Source: Rhodococcus sp. OK519 (GTDB taxonomy: Bacteria > Actinomycetota > Actinomycetes > Mycobacteriales > Mycobacteriaceae). From it: a stretch of 64,000 bases of DNA. Positions 46,043 through 55,210 of this stretch are shown in pieces; the first letter of the stretch is position 1, and each line of letters opens with the position of its first letter. The stretch spans positions 181,670 to 245,669 of the forward strand of contig NZ_QAOW01000010.1 of NCBI RefSeq assembly GCF_003051005.1, given 5' to 3'. The translations under genes and the position numbers were made by a program. The notes under the pieces were generated by a model that made no database searches, was not told the origin of the DNA, and was given only the letters and a program-made list of their open reading frames with translations.

Positions 46043-48142
46043 GTGACCGATACGGACCTGATTGCCACGCCTGTTCAAGATTCCTCGGCAGAGGCCGCGG
46101 GTACCCGGGCGGGCAATTCTCCACAGACTTCGGACGGCGAGTCGCGCGGAGGCGCGGTCGCTGCGTCCACCAACCGCGCCGACGCCCGACGCAGCGCAGG
46201 ACTGTCCGGCATGGTGCTCGCCGAGCTTCGTTCGCTCGCGGGTGAACTCGGAATCAAGGGCACCTCCGGCATGCGTAAGGGCGACCTGATCGCCGCGATC
46301 AAGGAGCGCCAGGGTGGCGGCGCGGCCAATGCCGCTGCGTCTTCTCCGGCCGAGGCGCCCGCTCCGCGCAAGGAGCGTGCCGCAGCCCGGCCCGAGTCCG
46401 AGGCCCCGGCAGCCGCCGAGGCTTCCTCAGCAGGTGAGACAGGCGAGGCCGAGCAGGGCAGCCGTCGTAGCCGACAGCGTCGGGGTTCCTCGCGTCGTGC
46501 CGGTTCTCCCGAGGCGATCGATGCCGGAGCAGCCCCCTCGACCGAGGCGGCTCCCGCAGAGATCAAGACGGCTCCCGCCGAGACCAAGACGGCTCCCGCG
46601 GAGACCAAGCCTGCCAAGCAGAGCGAGGGTTCCGGGAAGCCGGACGAGTCGCGTGAGCAGGGCAAGGACCAGCCTGCCGAGGAACGTGGCGAGCGCGGCG
46701 GACGTCGTGAGCGTGGTGATCGGTCGCAGGGCGGAGATCGTGGCGAACGTGGCGATCGTTCCCAGGGCGGCGATCGTGGCGAGCGCGGAGAGCGCGGAGA
46801 TCGGGCCCAGGGCGGCGATCGTTCGCAGGGCGGCAACGGACCCCGCGGCGAAGGCCGTGGCGAGCGCCGGGACGCTGATGACGAGGATGGCCGCGGACGT
46901 CGTGGCCGTCGTTTCCGCGAGCGCCGTCGCGGACGCGACCGTGGCGAGGGCGGCGAGGTCCGTGAGGGCCGCGAACCCGAGCTCCGGGAGGACGACGTCC
47001 TGCAGCCGGTCGCCGGCATTCTCGACGTCCTCGACAACTACGCGTTCGTGCGCACTTCCGGCTACCTGGCCGGCTCGAACGACGTCTACGTCTCGATGAA
47101 TCTCGTTCGCAAGAACGGCCTGCGCCGCGGTGACGCGATCACCGGCGCAGTCCGGGTTCCGCGCGAAGGAGAGCAGCAGAGCAGCCAGCGCCAGAAGTTC
47201 AACCCGCTGGTGCGTCTCGACACCGTCAACGGCGGCGACGTCGAGGCCGCGCGCAAGCGTCCTGAGTTCAACAAGCTCACGCCGCTGTACCCGAACCAGC
47301 GCCTGCGTCTCGAAACCACGCCGAACATCCTGACCACCCGCGTCATCGACCTGGTCATGCCGATCGGCAAGGGTCAGCGTGCCCTCATCGTGTCGCCGCC
47401 GAAGGCCGGTAAGACCACGGTCCTGCAGGACATCGCGAACGCGATCACGGTGAACAACCCCGAGTGCTACCTCATGGTCGTCCTGGTCGACGAGCGTCCC
47501 GAAGAGGTCACCGACATGACGCGTTCGGTGAACGGCGAGGTCATCGCCTCGACGTTCGACCGTCCGCCGGCCGATCACACGTCGGTCGCCGAGTTGGCCA
47601 TCGAGCGTGCGAAGCGTCTCGTGGAAGCGGGTCGTGACGTCGTCGTGCTGCTCGACTCGATCACCCGACTCGGCCGCGCCTACAACAACTCGTCGCCGGC
47701 GTCCGGACGCATCCTGTCCGGTGGCGTCGACTCGACGGCGCTGTACCCGCCCAAGCGTTTCCTCGGCGCGGCGCGCAACATCGAGAACGGTGGCTCGCTG
47801 ACGATCATCGCCTCCGCGCTCGTGGAGACCGGTTCCACCGGCGACACGGTGATCTTCGAGGAGTTCAAGGGCACCGGCAACGCCGAGCTCAAGCTCGACC
47901 GCAAGATCGCCGAACGGCGGGTGTTCCCGGCTGTCGACGTCAACCTGTCGAGTACCCGTAAGGACGAGCTCCTCATGAGCCCGGACGAGTTCGCTGTCGT
48001 GCACAAGCTGCGTCGCGTGCTGTCCGGTCTGGACACGCATCAGGCGATCGACCTGCTCGTGGACCGGCTCAGGAAGAGCAAGAGCAACATCGAGTTCCTG
48101 ATGCAGGTCTCGAAGACTGCACCCGGCGCCTTGGACGACTGA
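46043..48142 (+). CDS. rho: transcription termination factor Rho with large N-terminal insertion
   Basis: This 699-residue RNA helicase is much longer than E. coli Rho (419). A SAP-like Rho_N domain (about 55-90) is followed by a disordered insert (about 90-310) first rich in Ala/Pro/Glu, then in Arg/Gly/Asp. The cold-shock RNA-binding domain begins near 315 (VAGILDVLDNYAFVRTSGY). The ATPase core has Walker A SPPKAGKTT near 452, Walker B YLMVVLVDERPEEV, and the Q/R-loop region. Such inserts are typical of high-G+C Gram-positive Rho and add RNA binding. The GTG has AGGAAAGGA upstream. Confidence 0.97.
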   Translation: MTDTDLIATPVQDSSAEAAGTRAGNSPQTSDGESRGGAVAASTNRADARRSAGLSGMVLAELRSLAGELGIKGTSGMRKGDLIAAIKERQGGGAANAAASSPAEAPAPRKERAAARPESEAPAAAEASSAGETGEAEQGSRRSRQRRGSSRRAGSPEAIDAGAAPSTEAAPAEIKTAPAETKTAPAETKPAKQSEGSGKPDESREQGKDQPAEERGERGGRRERGDRSQGGDRGERGDRSQGGDRGERGERGDRAQGGDRSQGGNGPRGEGRGERRDADDEDGRGRRGRRFRERRRGRDRGEGGEVREGREPELREDDVLQPVAGILDVLDNYAFVRTSGYLAGSNDVYVSMNLVRKNGLRRGDAITGAVRVPREGEQQSSQRQKFNPLVRLDTVNGGDVEAARKRPEFNKLTPLYPNQRLRLETTPNILTTRVIDLVMPIGKGQRALIVSPPKAGKTTVLQDIANAITVNNPECYLMVVLVDERPEEVTDMTRSVNGEVIASTFDRPPADHTSVAELAIERAKRLVEAGRDVVVLLDSITRLGRAYNNSSPASGRILSGGVDSTALYPPKRFLGAARNIENGGSLTIIASALVETGSTGDTVIFEEFKGTGNAELKLDRKIAERRVFPAVDVNLSSTRKDELLMSPDEFAVVHKLRRVLSGLDTHQAIDLLVDRLRKSKSNIEFLMQVSKTAPGALDD
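46690..46960. repeat. Arg/Gly/Asp-rich imperfect repeats in rho
   Basis: Imperfect tandem copies of GGCGATCGTGGCGAGCG-like units encode RGDRSQGGDRGE-type repeats. A 21-bp direct repeat just upstream (46561-46608) encodes TAPAETK twice in a row. Both are low-complexity coding repeats open to length change. Confidence 0.75.
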
Positions 48143-48168
48143 TCTACGGGCGCTCTGTCGTTTGCTTC

Positions 48169-48197
48169 GTCCCCGCTGCGCCTCGCGCAGCGGGGAC
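48169..48197 (+). terminator. 12-bp hairpin after rho
   Basis: The arms GTCCCCGCTGCG (48169-48180) and CGCAGCGGGGAC (48186-48197) with a 5-nt loop begin 26 nt after the rho stop. No U-tract follows. Confidence 0.7.
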
Positions 48198-48351
48198 GAC
48201 ACGCATCTGCGGGGAATCATTCGGCCCGGGGGCGCGTTTATGAAGATGCGTCCGCCTCTGGCAGAATGGGCGGTCGCGTGACAATCATGTCCGGTTCCGG
48301 TTCACGGCCTCGAACGGCGAGGGCGACCCGGCGGCCATCGAAAGGGACACC

Positions 48352-48585
48352 ATGAAGGCAGGAATCCATCCCGAGTACGTTGCAACCACCGTCGTGTGCG
48401 GTTGTGGCAACACGTTCGAGACTCACAGCACCGCGACCAGCGGACGTATCAACGTCGAGGTTTGCTCGCAGTGCCACCCGTTCTACACCGGCAAGCAGAA
48501 GATCCTCGACACCGGCGGCCGCGTGGCTCGCTTCGAGGCTCGTTACGGCAAGCGTGCCGGCTCGAAGGCCGCTGCCGACCAGTAG
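48352..48585 (+). CDS. rpmE: 50S ribosomal protein L31, zinc-binding type
   Basis: This 77-residue L31 starts with [19 protein letters not shown] and [13 protein letters not shown] hold the cysteines of the zinc-binding (C+) type, so this is the form expressed when zinc is adequate. A zinc-free paralogue is usually encoded elsewhere under Zur control. AAAGGGA lies upstream of the ATG. The 209-bp gap before it contains the rho terminator and a TGGCAGAAT extended -10-like element at 48259-48267. A strong terminator follows. Confidence 0.97.
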   Translation: MKAGIHPEYVATTVVCGCGNTFETHSTATSGRINVEVCSQCHPFYTGKQKILDTGGRVARFEARYGKRAGSKAAADQ

Positions 48586-48592
48586 CTGTCCC

Positions 48593-48637
48593 GCCGACGC
48601 CCGTCCTGCGATTCGCAGGCCGGGCGTCGGCTTTTTT
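48593..48637 (+). terminator. intrinsic terminator after rpmE
   Basis: GCCGACGCCCG (48593-48603) pairs with CGGGCGTCGGC (48621-48631), with a nested CCTGCG/CGCAGG stem, followed directly by TTTTTT. It is the clearest rho-independent terminator in the window. Confidence 0.95.
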
Positions 48638-48735
48638 GTACCCCTTCCAGTCACGTTTCGCGCACTTGCAGTGATTCGGGAGGCCCCGAAACATCGATAG
48701 GTGCGCAATACGCGAAACAGATGTGGAGTCAACCC

Positions 48736-49815
48736 ATGGCAGGGACGACGCAGCCGTCGGCGATCGACGACATCCTGGCCGAGCACGCGGGCCTCGAGCA
48801 GCAACTCTCCGATCCGGCACTGCACAACGATCCGGCAGCCGCGCGCAAGGCAGGTAAGCGCTTCGCCGAGTTGGCCCCGGTCATGGCGACGTACGCGAAG
48901 CTCCAGTCGGCGCAGGACGATCTCGACGCCGCCCGGGAGCTTGCTGCGGATGACTCGGCCTTCGCCGCCGAGATCCCAGGCCTCGAAGCGACGGTGATCG
49001 AGCTCGAGAAGACTCTCACCGACCTGCTGGCTCCGCGAGATCCGCATGACGGCGACGACGTGGTTCTCGAGCTCAAGTCTGGCGAGGGCGGCGAGGAGTC
49101 CGCGCTGTTCGCGTCCGATCTGGCCCGCATGTATGTCCGTTTCGCCGAGCGTGCCGGCTGGCGCGTCGAGATCCTCGATGCCAACGTCTCCGACCTCGGT
49201 GGATACAAGGACGCCACGATCTCGATCAAGTCGAAGGGCGACGCCCGGGACGGTGTCTGGTCGCGACTGAAGTTCGAGGGCGGCGTCCACCGTGTGCAGC
49301 GCGTCCCCGTCACCGAGTCGCAGGGCCGTGTCCATACTTCCGCTGCCGGTGTGCTCATCTACCCGGAGCCGGAGGAGGTCGAGGAGGTGCAGATCGACGA
49401 GACCGATCTGCGCATCGACGTCTACCGCTCGTCCGGCAAGGGCGGTCAGGGTGTCAACACCACCGACTCCGCTGTCCGGATCACCCACCTGCCCACCGGT
49501 ATCGTCGTGACCTGCCAGAACGAGCGCTCACAGCTGCAGAACAAGGCGCGTGCGATGCAGGTCCTCGCGGCCCGACTGCAGGCTGCAGCCGAGGAGGCTG
49601 CGGACGCGGAGGCGTCGGCCGGACGTCAGAGCCAGGTCCGCACGGTCGACCGTTCCGAGCGAATCCGCACGTACAACTTCCCCGAGAACCGGATCACCGA
49701 TCACCGCATCGGTTTCAAGGCACACAACCTCGACGCGGTGCTCGACGGCGACATGGACGCGCTGCTCGACGCGCTCGCCAAGGCCGACCGCGAAGCACGC
49801 CTCGCAGCCGAGTAG
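48736..49815 (+). CDS. prfA: peptide chain release factor 1
   Basis: This 359-residue class I release factor recognises UAA and [22 protein letters not shown] contains the GGQ motif that triggers peptide release, and [11 protein letters not shown] and the RF1-type ending of the codon-recognition domain are present. ATG at 48736 is chosen because GTGGAG lies 8 nt upstream and the length then equals E. coli RF1. The ATG at 48721 has no ribosome-binding site. Its substrate methyltransferase prmC follows after one inserted, opposite-strand gene. Confidence 0.96.
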   Translation: MAGTTQPSAIDDILAEHAGLEQQLSDPALHNDPAAARKAGKRFAELAPVMATYAKLQSAQDDLDAARELAADDSAFAAEIPGLEATVIELEKTLTDLLAPRDPHDGDDVVLELKSGEGGEESALFASDLARMYVRFAERAGWRVEILDANVSDLGGYKDATISIKSKGDARDGVWSRLKFEGGVHRVQRVPVTESQGRVHTSAAGVLIYPEPEEVEEVQIDETDLRIDVYRSSGKGGQGVNTTDSAVRITHLPTGIVVTCQNERSQLQNKARAMQVLAARLQAAAEEAADAEASAGRQSQVRTVDRSERIRTYNFPENRITDHRIGFKAHNLDAVLDGDMDALLDALAKADREARLAAE

Positions 49816-49827
49816 CCCGCGCGCCGG

Positions 49828-50235
49828 TCAGCTCACGACGGTGGTGGTGACTCCACCCTGTGCCAGCACACAAGGCTGGCCGGCACGGTTGGTGTAGACG
49901 CCGTCGAGCACGGTGACCACGGCGCCCGGACCGGTCTCGGCGACGAATTCGGCGCGGCTGTCGTTGTTCGTCAGTGTCGCGATGCCGTTGGCGCCGGTGG
50001 AGTTGTTGACCCACACGACCCTGCCCCCACCCGCGGGCGGGGGATCGTCGACACTGATCGAGAGCCGTCCACCGGGCAGGGGAGTGGCGTCGGCGACGCC
50101 CATCCCGCCGGGGCAGATCGCAGGTGCCGGCTGCACGTCGAAAGGGGCGGCGTACGCGAGCGTGGGGCCGATGACGGCGGCAACTGTCGTGATTGTTGCG
50201 GCGGTGAGTACGCGCGCCGCTGTGGCGGAGAACAT
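49828..50235 (-). CDS. small secreted protein of unknown function
   Basis: This 135-residue protein has a typical signal peptide: positively charged near the start, a hydrophobic core (about 8-26) and AYAAP as the likely cleavage site near residue 29. The mature part of about 105 residues is predicted as beta-strands (GRVVWVNNSTGANGIATL) with two cysteines (in PAPAICPG and QPCVLAQGG) that could form a disulfide. No family is recognised. It lies on the opposite strand between prfA and prmC, which are adjacent in mycobacteria, so it is an insertion into a conserved block. Confidence 0.82.
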   Translation of the reverse strand: MFSATAARVLTAATITTVAAVIGPTLAYAAPFDVQPAPAICPGGMGVADATPLPGGRLSISVDDPPPAGGGRVVWVNNSTGANGIATLTNNDSRAEFVAETGPGAVVTVLDGVYTNRAGQPCVLAQGGVTTTVVS

Positions 50236-50363
50236 GAACGTTCCTTCGTCCGACCTCGGTCCGGCGGTGTCCAGACCGGTCGTATTCTATCTCCGCAAGA
50301 CGGAGGAAACGCCGAACGCAAGCTGTCCGGCACCTATCCGTGTTCTGTCCGTGACTGACGTGG

Positions 50364-50369
50364 CAGGCT
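50364..50369 (+). promoter_or_regulatory. -10-like element CAGGCT for prmC
   Basis: CAGGCT ends 7 nt before the prmC GTG, leaderless spacing. It is weaker than the other examples because the first base is not T. Confidence 0.35.
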
Positions 50370-50376
50370 GTAGCCC

Positions 50377-51270
50377 GTGAGTCGACAACCCATCCGCCTG
50401 GCCATCATCGAGGCAGCTGCAGAGTTGGAGCGCGCGGGTGTGCCCTCGGCGCGAGTGGACGCCGAACTTCTGGCTGCGCACCTGCTCGGCGTGGAGCGGA
50501 CCCGGCTGGGGCTGGTGCCGTTGGTCGACCCGCCCGTCGTCGACGAATACCGCAAGCTCGTTGCCCGTCGGGCGGAGCGTATCCCGCTGCAATACATCAC
50601 GGGATCCACTGCGATGGGCAATGTCTCGCTCGAGGTGGGGCCGGGTGTCTTCGTCCCTCGACCTGAGACCGAACTCCTGCTGGCATGGGCGCTCGCGCAC
50701 CTCGAGGCGAGCGGCCTGCGGGCACCCGTCGTCCTGGATCTGTGCACGGGTACGGGCGCGCTTGCGCTCGCGATCGCGCACGCGCGCCCTGATGCGGTCG
50801 TGCATGCGGTCGAACTGCAGTCGCAGGCCCTCGCGTGGGCGCGCCGCAACGCGGACCGCAGGAGCGAGGCCGGTGATACCCCGATCAACCTGGTCCAGGG
50901 TGACGTGACCGATCGCGCCCTGTTCACCGAGCTCGAAGGCGGCGTCGATCTCATCGTCTCGAATCCGCCGTACATTCCGGAGGGCGCGGTCCTCGAACCC
51001 GAGGTGGCAGACCACGATCCGCACACCGCTCTGTTCGGCGGTGCCGACGGTCTGTCGGTGATCAAGCCGATGGTCAACAACATCGCCCGCTGGCTGCGGA
51101 TCGGTGGGGCGGTGGGCGTCGAGCACGACGACAGCAACGGCGGCCAGGTGGCGGAGTTGTTCCGAGCGCGCCGCGTCTTCGACCATGTCGTGGAACACCC
51201 CGACCTCGCGGGTCGGCCCCGATTCGTCGTGGCGCACCGCGTGGCGACCGATGTCGAGGCGGCACGGTGA
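50377..51270 (+). CDS. prmC: release factor glutamine methyltransferase
   Basis: This 297-residue SAM-dependent methyltransferase modifies the Gln of the GGQ motif in RF1 and RF2. The N-terminal helical domain (1 to about 80) binds the release factor. FVPRPETELL is the family signature, VLDLCTGTGALALAIA the SAM-binding motif I, and SNPPYIP the catalytic NPPY motif. It is close to prfA, its substrate gene, and 33 bp before the t6A synthase gene, with which it is probably co-transcribed. Confidence 0.96.
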   Translation: MSRQPIRLAIIEAAAELERAGVPSARVDAELLAAHLLGVERTRLGLVPLVDPPVVDEYRKLVARRAERIPLQYITGSTAMGNVSLEVGPGVFVPRPETELLLAWALAHLEASGLRAPVVLDLCTGTGALALAIAHARPDAVVHAVELQSQALAWARRNADRRSEAGDTPINLVQGDVTDRALFTELEGGVDLIVSNPPYIPEGAVLEPEVADHDPHTALFGGADGLSVIKPMVNNIARWLRIGGAVGVEHDDSNGGQVAELFRARRVFDHVVEHPDLAGRPRFVVAHRVATDVEAAR

Positions 51271-51303
51271 GGAGGCCTGTGGCGTGAGTGAAAGGATGGG
51301 GGA

Positions 51304-51963
51304 GTGAGCACTGTCTACGACTGCAAGCAACCCGACAATCGTGAAGCCGGACTGACCGCTGCGAAGAACTCGCTCAAGGCAGGCCGTCTCGTGGTCCTCC
51401 CCACGGACACCGTCTACGGTCTCGGCGCGGACGCGTTCGACGGCGACGCCGTGGCGAGCCTCCTGCGGGCCAAGGGGCGGGGTCGGGACATGCCGGTGCC
51501 CGTCTTGGTGGGCTCCTGGAACACGATCGACGGACTCGTGTACTCCGTCCGCCCGCAGGCGCGGGATCTGATCAAGGCGTTCTGGCCGGGTGGACTGAGC
51601 ATCGTTGTGCAGCAAGCGCCTTCGCTCGCATGGGATCTCGGCGACAGCCGTGGCACGGTCATGCTCCGGATGCCGCTCCACCCCGTCGCCCTCGAGCTGC
51701 TGCGTGACGTCGGACCGATGGCGGTGTCGAGCGCCAACATCTCCGGACGTCCGCCGGCGACGACGGTCGACGAGGCCCGCGACCAATTGGGCGGCGCTGC
51801 CAGCGTCTATCTCGACGGTGGTCCGGCGACTCATGCGGTGGCGTCCACGATCGTCGACCTCACCGGTGACGAGCCTCGGATCCTGCGCGAAGGCGCAGTG
51901 GCGACCGCCGACGTCGCCGAGGCGCTCGGCGTCGCTGTGGAAAGCCTGCTGGGAAGGGCCTGA
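51304..51963 (+). CDS. L-threonylcarbamoyladenylate synthase (Sua5/YrdC family)
   Basis: This 219-residue YrdC-domain protein makes threonylcarbamoyl-AMP from threonine, bicarbonate and ATP for t6A modification of tRNAs reading ANN codons. VVLPTDTVYGLGADAF, KGRGRDMPVPVLVG and SSANISGRPPATT are the conserved nucleotide- and threonine-site motifs. The Sua5 C-terminal domain is absent, as in the short bacterial form. The GTG at 51304 follows GGGGGA. It keeps the mycobacterial order prmC-sua5-wecA. Confidence 0.95.
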   Translation: MSTVYDCKQPDNREAGLTAAKNSLKAGRLVVLPTDTVYGLGADAFDGDAVASLLRAKGRGRDMPVPVLVGSWNTIDGLVYSVRPQARDLIKAFWPGGLSIVVQQAPSLAWDLGDSRGTVMLRMPLHPVALELLRDVGPMAVSSANISGRPPATTVDEARDQLGGAASVYLDGGPATHAVASTIVDLTGDEPRILREGAVATADVAEALGVAVESLLGRA

Positions 51964-52013
51964 CGGTGATGGGACTCGTCCTGATCAATCCCGGCTCCAG
52001 GCCGCTCGGCCGG

Positions 52014-52019
52014 TAGCGT
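52014..52019 (+). promoter_or_regulatory. -10 element TAGCGT for wecA
   Basis: TAGCGT ends 7 nt before the wecA GTG (52027), again leaderless spacing without a Shine-Dalgarno. Confidence 0.45.
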
Positions 52020-52026
52020 CGACGAA

Positions 52027-53208
52027 GTGAGTTCTGCGGATACGGCGGCCTTGGCGCTCGCCCAGGCAGGCAACGGTGCGGGCGTGCCGTTGCGCGAGCT
52101 GCTGCTCGTGATGTTGACGGCCGCCGTGGTCACGTTCCTCGGGACGGGTGCGGTCCGCAAGCTCGCGATCCGGTTCGGCGCCGTCGCGGTCCCACGTGAC
52201 CGCGACGTCCACGTCGAACCGACCCCGCGGCTCGGCGGCATCGGAATGTACGCCGGCATGCTCGTCGCGCTCCTTTTCGCGGGCCAGCTCCCTGCGCTGG
52301 CCCGAGGATTCGAGTTCTCGCAGGACATCACTGCGGTTCTCGTGGCGGGGTTCGTGATCGTGCTGGTCGGTGTGATCGACGACCGTTGGGGGCTCGACGC
52401 CCTCACCAAGTTCGTGGGGCAGGTGACCGCGGCGGGGATTCTCGTCGTCATGGGGGTCAGCTGGTACCTCATTCCGTTGCCGTTCGGCGAGAGCAGCACG
52501 GTGATCCTCGACCAACTCCAAGCGGGCCTGGTCACGGTCGGGGTCACCGTCGTGATGATCAACGCGATGAACTTCGTCGACGGGCTCGACGGTCTCGCCG
52601 CCGGTCTCGGGCTGATCGCCTCGCTCGCCATCTGCGCGTTCTCGGTGGGGCTTCTGCACGATCAGGGCGGCGACGTCAGCGTGTACCCCCCTGCGATGAT
52701 CGCCGCGGCGCTCGCCGGTGCGTGCCTCGGGTTCCTGCCGCACAACTTCCAGCCCGCCCGCATCTTCATGGGGGACTCCGGGTCGATGCTCATCGGGCTG
52801 ACCCTGGCTGCCGTGTCCACCAGCGCATCCGGGCGGATCAGCTTCACCGCGTACGGATCCCGCGATCTACTCGGCCTGCTGTCGCCGCTGCTGCTGGTCG
52901 GCGCCGTGATGTTCATCCCGATCCTGGACCTGCTCCTCGCGATCGTTCGGCGAACGCGCGCGGGAGTGAGCCCCTTCAGCCCGGACAAGATGCACCTGCA
53001 CCATCGGCTCCTGCAGATAGGCCATTCGCACCGCCGGGTGGTCCTGCTCATCTACTTGTGGGTCGCCGTTCTCGCATTCGGCGCGGTCGGTTCCTCGCTG
53101 ATCGATCGACGGGTCGTCGTGCTCCTCGTGGCGGGCGGTCTGGTATTCGCGCTGGTGGTCACCGCGGTGCCGTCCTGGCGTGGGTTGCGCCAGGGTAACC
53201 GCCGGTAG
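52027..53208 (+). CDS. wecA: decaprenyl-phosphate N-acetylglucosamine-1-phosphate transferase
   Basis: This 393-residue integral membrane protein of the MraY/WecA family has about 11 helices. NAMNFVDGLDGLAAG is the Mg-binding aspartate loop, IFMGDSGSMLIGL the catalytic DSG-type loop, and MHLHHRLLQIGHSHRR the HIHH-type sugar-specificity loop of WecA. It transfers GlcNAc-1-phosphate to decaprenyl phosphate, the first step of the linker joining arabinogalactan to peptidoglycan in mycolata. It lies upstream of the atp genes as in M. tuberculosis (rfe). Confidence 0.95.
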   Translation: MSSADTAALALAQAGNGAGVPLRELLLVMLTAAVVTFLGTGAVRKLAIRFGAVAVPRDRDVHVEPTPRLGGIGMYAGMLVALLFAGQLPALARGFEFSQDITAVLVAGFVIVLVGVIDDRWGLDALTKFVGQVTAAGILVVMGVSWYLIPLPFGESSTVILDQLQAGLVTVGVTVVMINAMNFVDGLDGLAAGLGLIASLAICAFSVGLLHDQGGDVSVYPPAMIAAALAGACLGFLPHNFQPARIFMGDSGSMLIGLTLAAVSTSASGRISFTAYGSRDLLGLLSPLLLVGAVMFIPILDLLLAIVRRTRAGVSPFSPDKMHLHHRLLQIGHSHRRVVLLIYLWVAVLAFGAVGSSLIDRRVVVLLVAGGLVFALVVTAVPSWRGLRQGNRR

Positions 53209-53245
53209 CCGGGGCAGGGGCAGAGGGGCGCTGCCGGTGTTCCTC

Positions 53246-53251
53246 TAACCT
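53246..53251 (+). promoter_or_regulatory. -10 element TAACCT for atpI
   Basis: TAACCT ends 7 nt before the atpI GTG (53259), consistent with a leaderless start of the ATP synthase region. Confidence 0.45.
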
Positions 53252-53258
53252 GGGTTGC

Positions 53259-53702
53259 GTGACTTCGACCCCAAAGCCCTATTCGGCCGATCCCACCGCA
53301 GCGCTCCGCAGCGGCCTTCGCTACGGACTACTCGGTTTGCTGGTGCTGGCCGTCGGTGGCGTGATCATCGCGAGCCTGGCCGCTGGTGTGGCCGGCCTGT
53401 GGGGTGCGCTGATCGGCGCAGCCGTCGGTGGCGGCTTCATCCTCTGCACAATGCTGGTCGTGCTGTTCACGGCCAAGCTGCCGGCCGTCACGGCCGGTGC
53501 GGTGCTTCTCGGCAGCTGGCTGCTCAAGATGATCCTGGCAATCGTCGTGCTGGCTGTCCTCGATCCGCTGGACTTCTACAACAAGCAGGCGATGGTGATC
53601 GTCATCGTGCTGTCGCTCGTCATCGTGTTGGGTGCGGAAACGTACGGCGTGCTTCAGACGAAGGTTCCGTACGTCACGCCCGCCGAACGGGACGAAGAAT
53701 AG
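53259..53702 (+). CDS. AtpI-like small membrane protein
   Basis: This 147-residue protein has four hydrophobic segments (about 25-45, 48-70, 80-100 and 108-128), placed just before atpB where AtpI (ATP synthase protein I) normally lies. Conserved motifs are few, as usual for this family, so the call rests on size, topology and position. AtpI assists c-ring assembly or Mg transport in other bacteria. The C-terminal tail is acidic (PAERDEE). Confidence 0.82.
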   Translation: MTSTPKPYSADPTAALRSGLRYGLLGLLVLAVGGVIIASLAAGVAGLWGALIGAAVGGGFILCTMLVVLFTAKLPAVTAGAVLLGSWLLKMILAIVVLAVLDPLDFYNKQAMVIVIVLSLVIVLGAETYGVLQTKVPYVTPAERDEE

Positions 53703-54098
53703 GGCGCCACGCCCCGCTCCGAAGATTCGGGAGCCGGTTCCGGCGACCGAAGGGGTACCCCATCTACACAACGTCGTAGATGTCTTGATAGTCTCTGGGC
53801 CAAGCGAGTGTGCAGACGCCGGGAAAGTCCAGATGGCTTGGCGTCCCGGTAGCGCTTGCAGGTGACAGAGGTTGTCGGAGTTGTCCGGATTTCAGATTCG
53901 GGCGGAACCAGCCTCCCGTTGCCGAGTCGACGACAGTCGCCGACACCGACAGACGCCAGGACCGGTTCGCCCGAGTCTCCAGCTGCTGACGAATACGCGA
54001 GCCGACCTGGTCGACTTGTTAGATCGTCAATGTCCGATCGAACCGCAGACAGGGATGCCTGCGGCCGACTACGGGAGAGACCGCTGAGCGTCACCTTC
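53703..54098 (+). other. long gap between atpI and atpB, no gene seen
   Basis: Nearly 400 bp lack a convincing gene. It contains a small GGGGTACCCC palindrome (53751-53760) and a candidate extended -10 TGATAGTCT (53786-53794) with a weak TACACA -35. A second promoter for atpBEFHAGDC with a long leader is plausible. GGGAGAGA at 54073-54080 is a Shine-Dalgarno-like run 18 nt before the atpB ATG. Confidence 0.5.
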
Positions 54099-54878
54099 AT
54101 GGCCGCGGATGAATACCATCCGCCGTCACTCGATGATTTCTACCCGCCCGCAGTGCTGTTCGAGGGCACCATCTTCGAACTCGACCGTCTGATGCTGATC
54201 CGTCTGTTGATGTCGGCGCTGGTGGCAGTGTTCTTCATCATCGCGATGCGCAGCCCGAAGATCGTTCCGCGCGGTGTCCAGAACGTCGGCGAGTATGCGC
54301 TCGATTTCGTGCGGATCAACATCGCGGAAGAGATCCTGGGCAAGGAGCAGGGCAAGCGCTTCCTGCCGGTCATCACGACCATCTTCTTCATCGTGCTGGC
54401 CAGCAACATCGCGAGTATCACGCCCTTCCTGAACATCTCGCCGAACGCGCGCATCGGCATGCCGCTCGTGCTTGCGGCACTGGCCTACATCACGTTCAAC
54501 TACGTGGGCATCAAGAAGTACGGCTTCTTCAAGTACGTGAAGTCGAGCGTCGTGGTTCCGGGTGTGCCGCTTCCGCTGCACTTCCTGCTGATCCCGATCG
54601 AGTTCCTCTCGACGTTCGTGCTCCGGCCGTTCACGCTGATGGTGCGACTCATGGCCAACATGCTGGCCGGCCACATCCTGCTCGTGCTGTTCTTCAGCGC
54701 TACGCAGTACTTCTTCTTCACCTCCGGAGGGTTCCAGGCGATCTTCGGCGTGCCGTCGATCATCGCCGGCGTCGCCATGACGTTCTTCGAACTCCTGGTG
54801 ATCGGTCTGCAGGCATACGTCTTCGCGCTGCTCACCGCCGTGTACATCGATTTGGCGCTCCACGCCGACTCGCACTGA
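54099..54878 (+). CDS. atpB: ATP synthase Fo subunit a
   Basis: This 259-residue proton-channel subunit of the ATP synthase has about six helices. RPFTLMVRLMANMLAGH carries the essential Arg that faces the c-ring, and FFELLVIGLQAYVFALLTAVYI is the last conserved helix pair. ATG at 54099 is listed but has no good ribosome-binding site. An in-frame CTG at 54084 lies 3-5 nt after GGGAGAGA and would give LSVTFMAADEY. The start is therefore uncertain. It is followed by atpE after 71 bp. Confidence 0.94.
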   Translation: MAADEYHPPSLDDFYPPAVLFEGTIFELDRLMLIRLLMSALVAVFFIIAMRSPKIVPRGVQNVGEYALDFVRINIAEEILGKEQGKRFLPVITTIFFIVLASNIASITPFLNISPNARIGMPLVLAALAYITFNYVGIKKYGFFKYVKSSVVVPGVPLPLHFLLIPIEFLSTFVLRPFTLMVRLMANMLAGHILLVLFFSATQYFFFTSGGFQAIFGVPSIIAGVAMTFFELLVIGLQAYVFALLTAVYIDLALHADSH

Positions 54879-54895
54879 CCAACTCACATCGTTAG

Positions 54896-55201
<306 letters not shown>

Positions 55202-55210
55202 GAACACACC

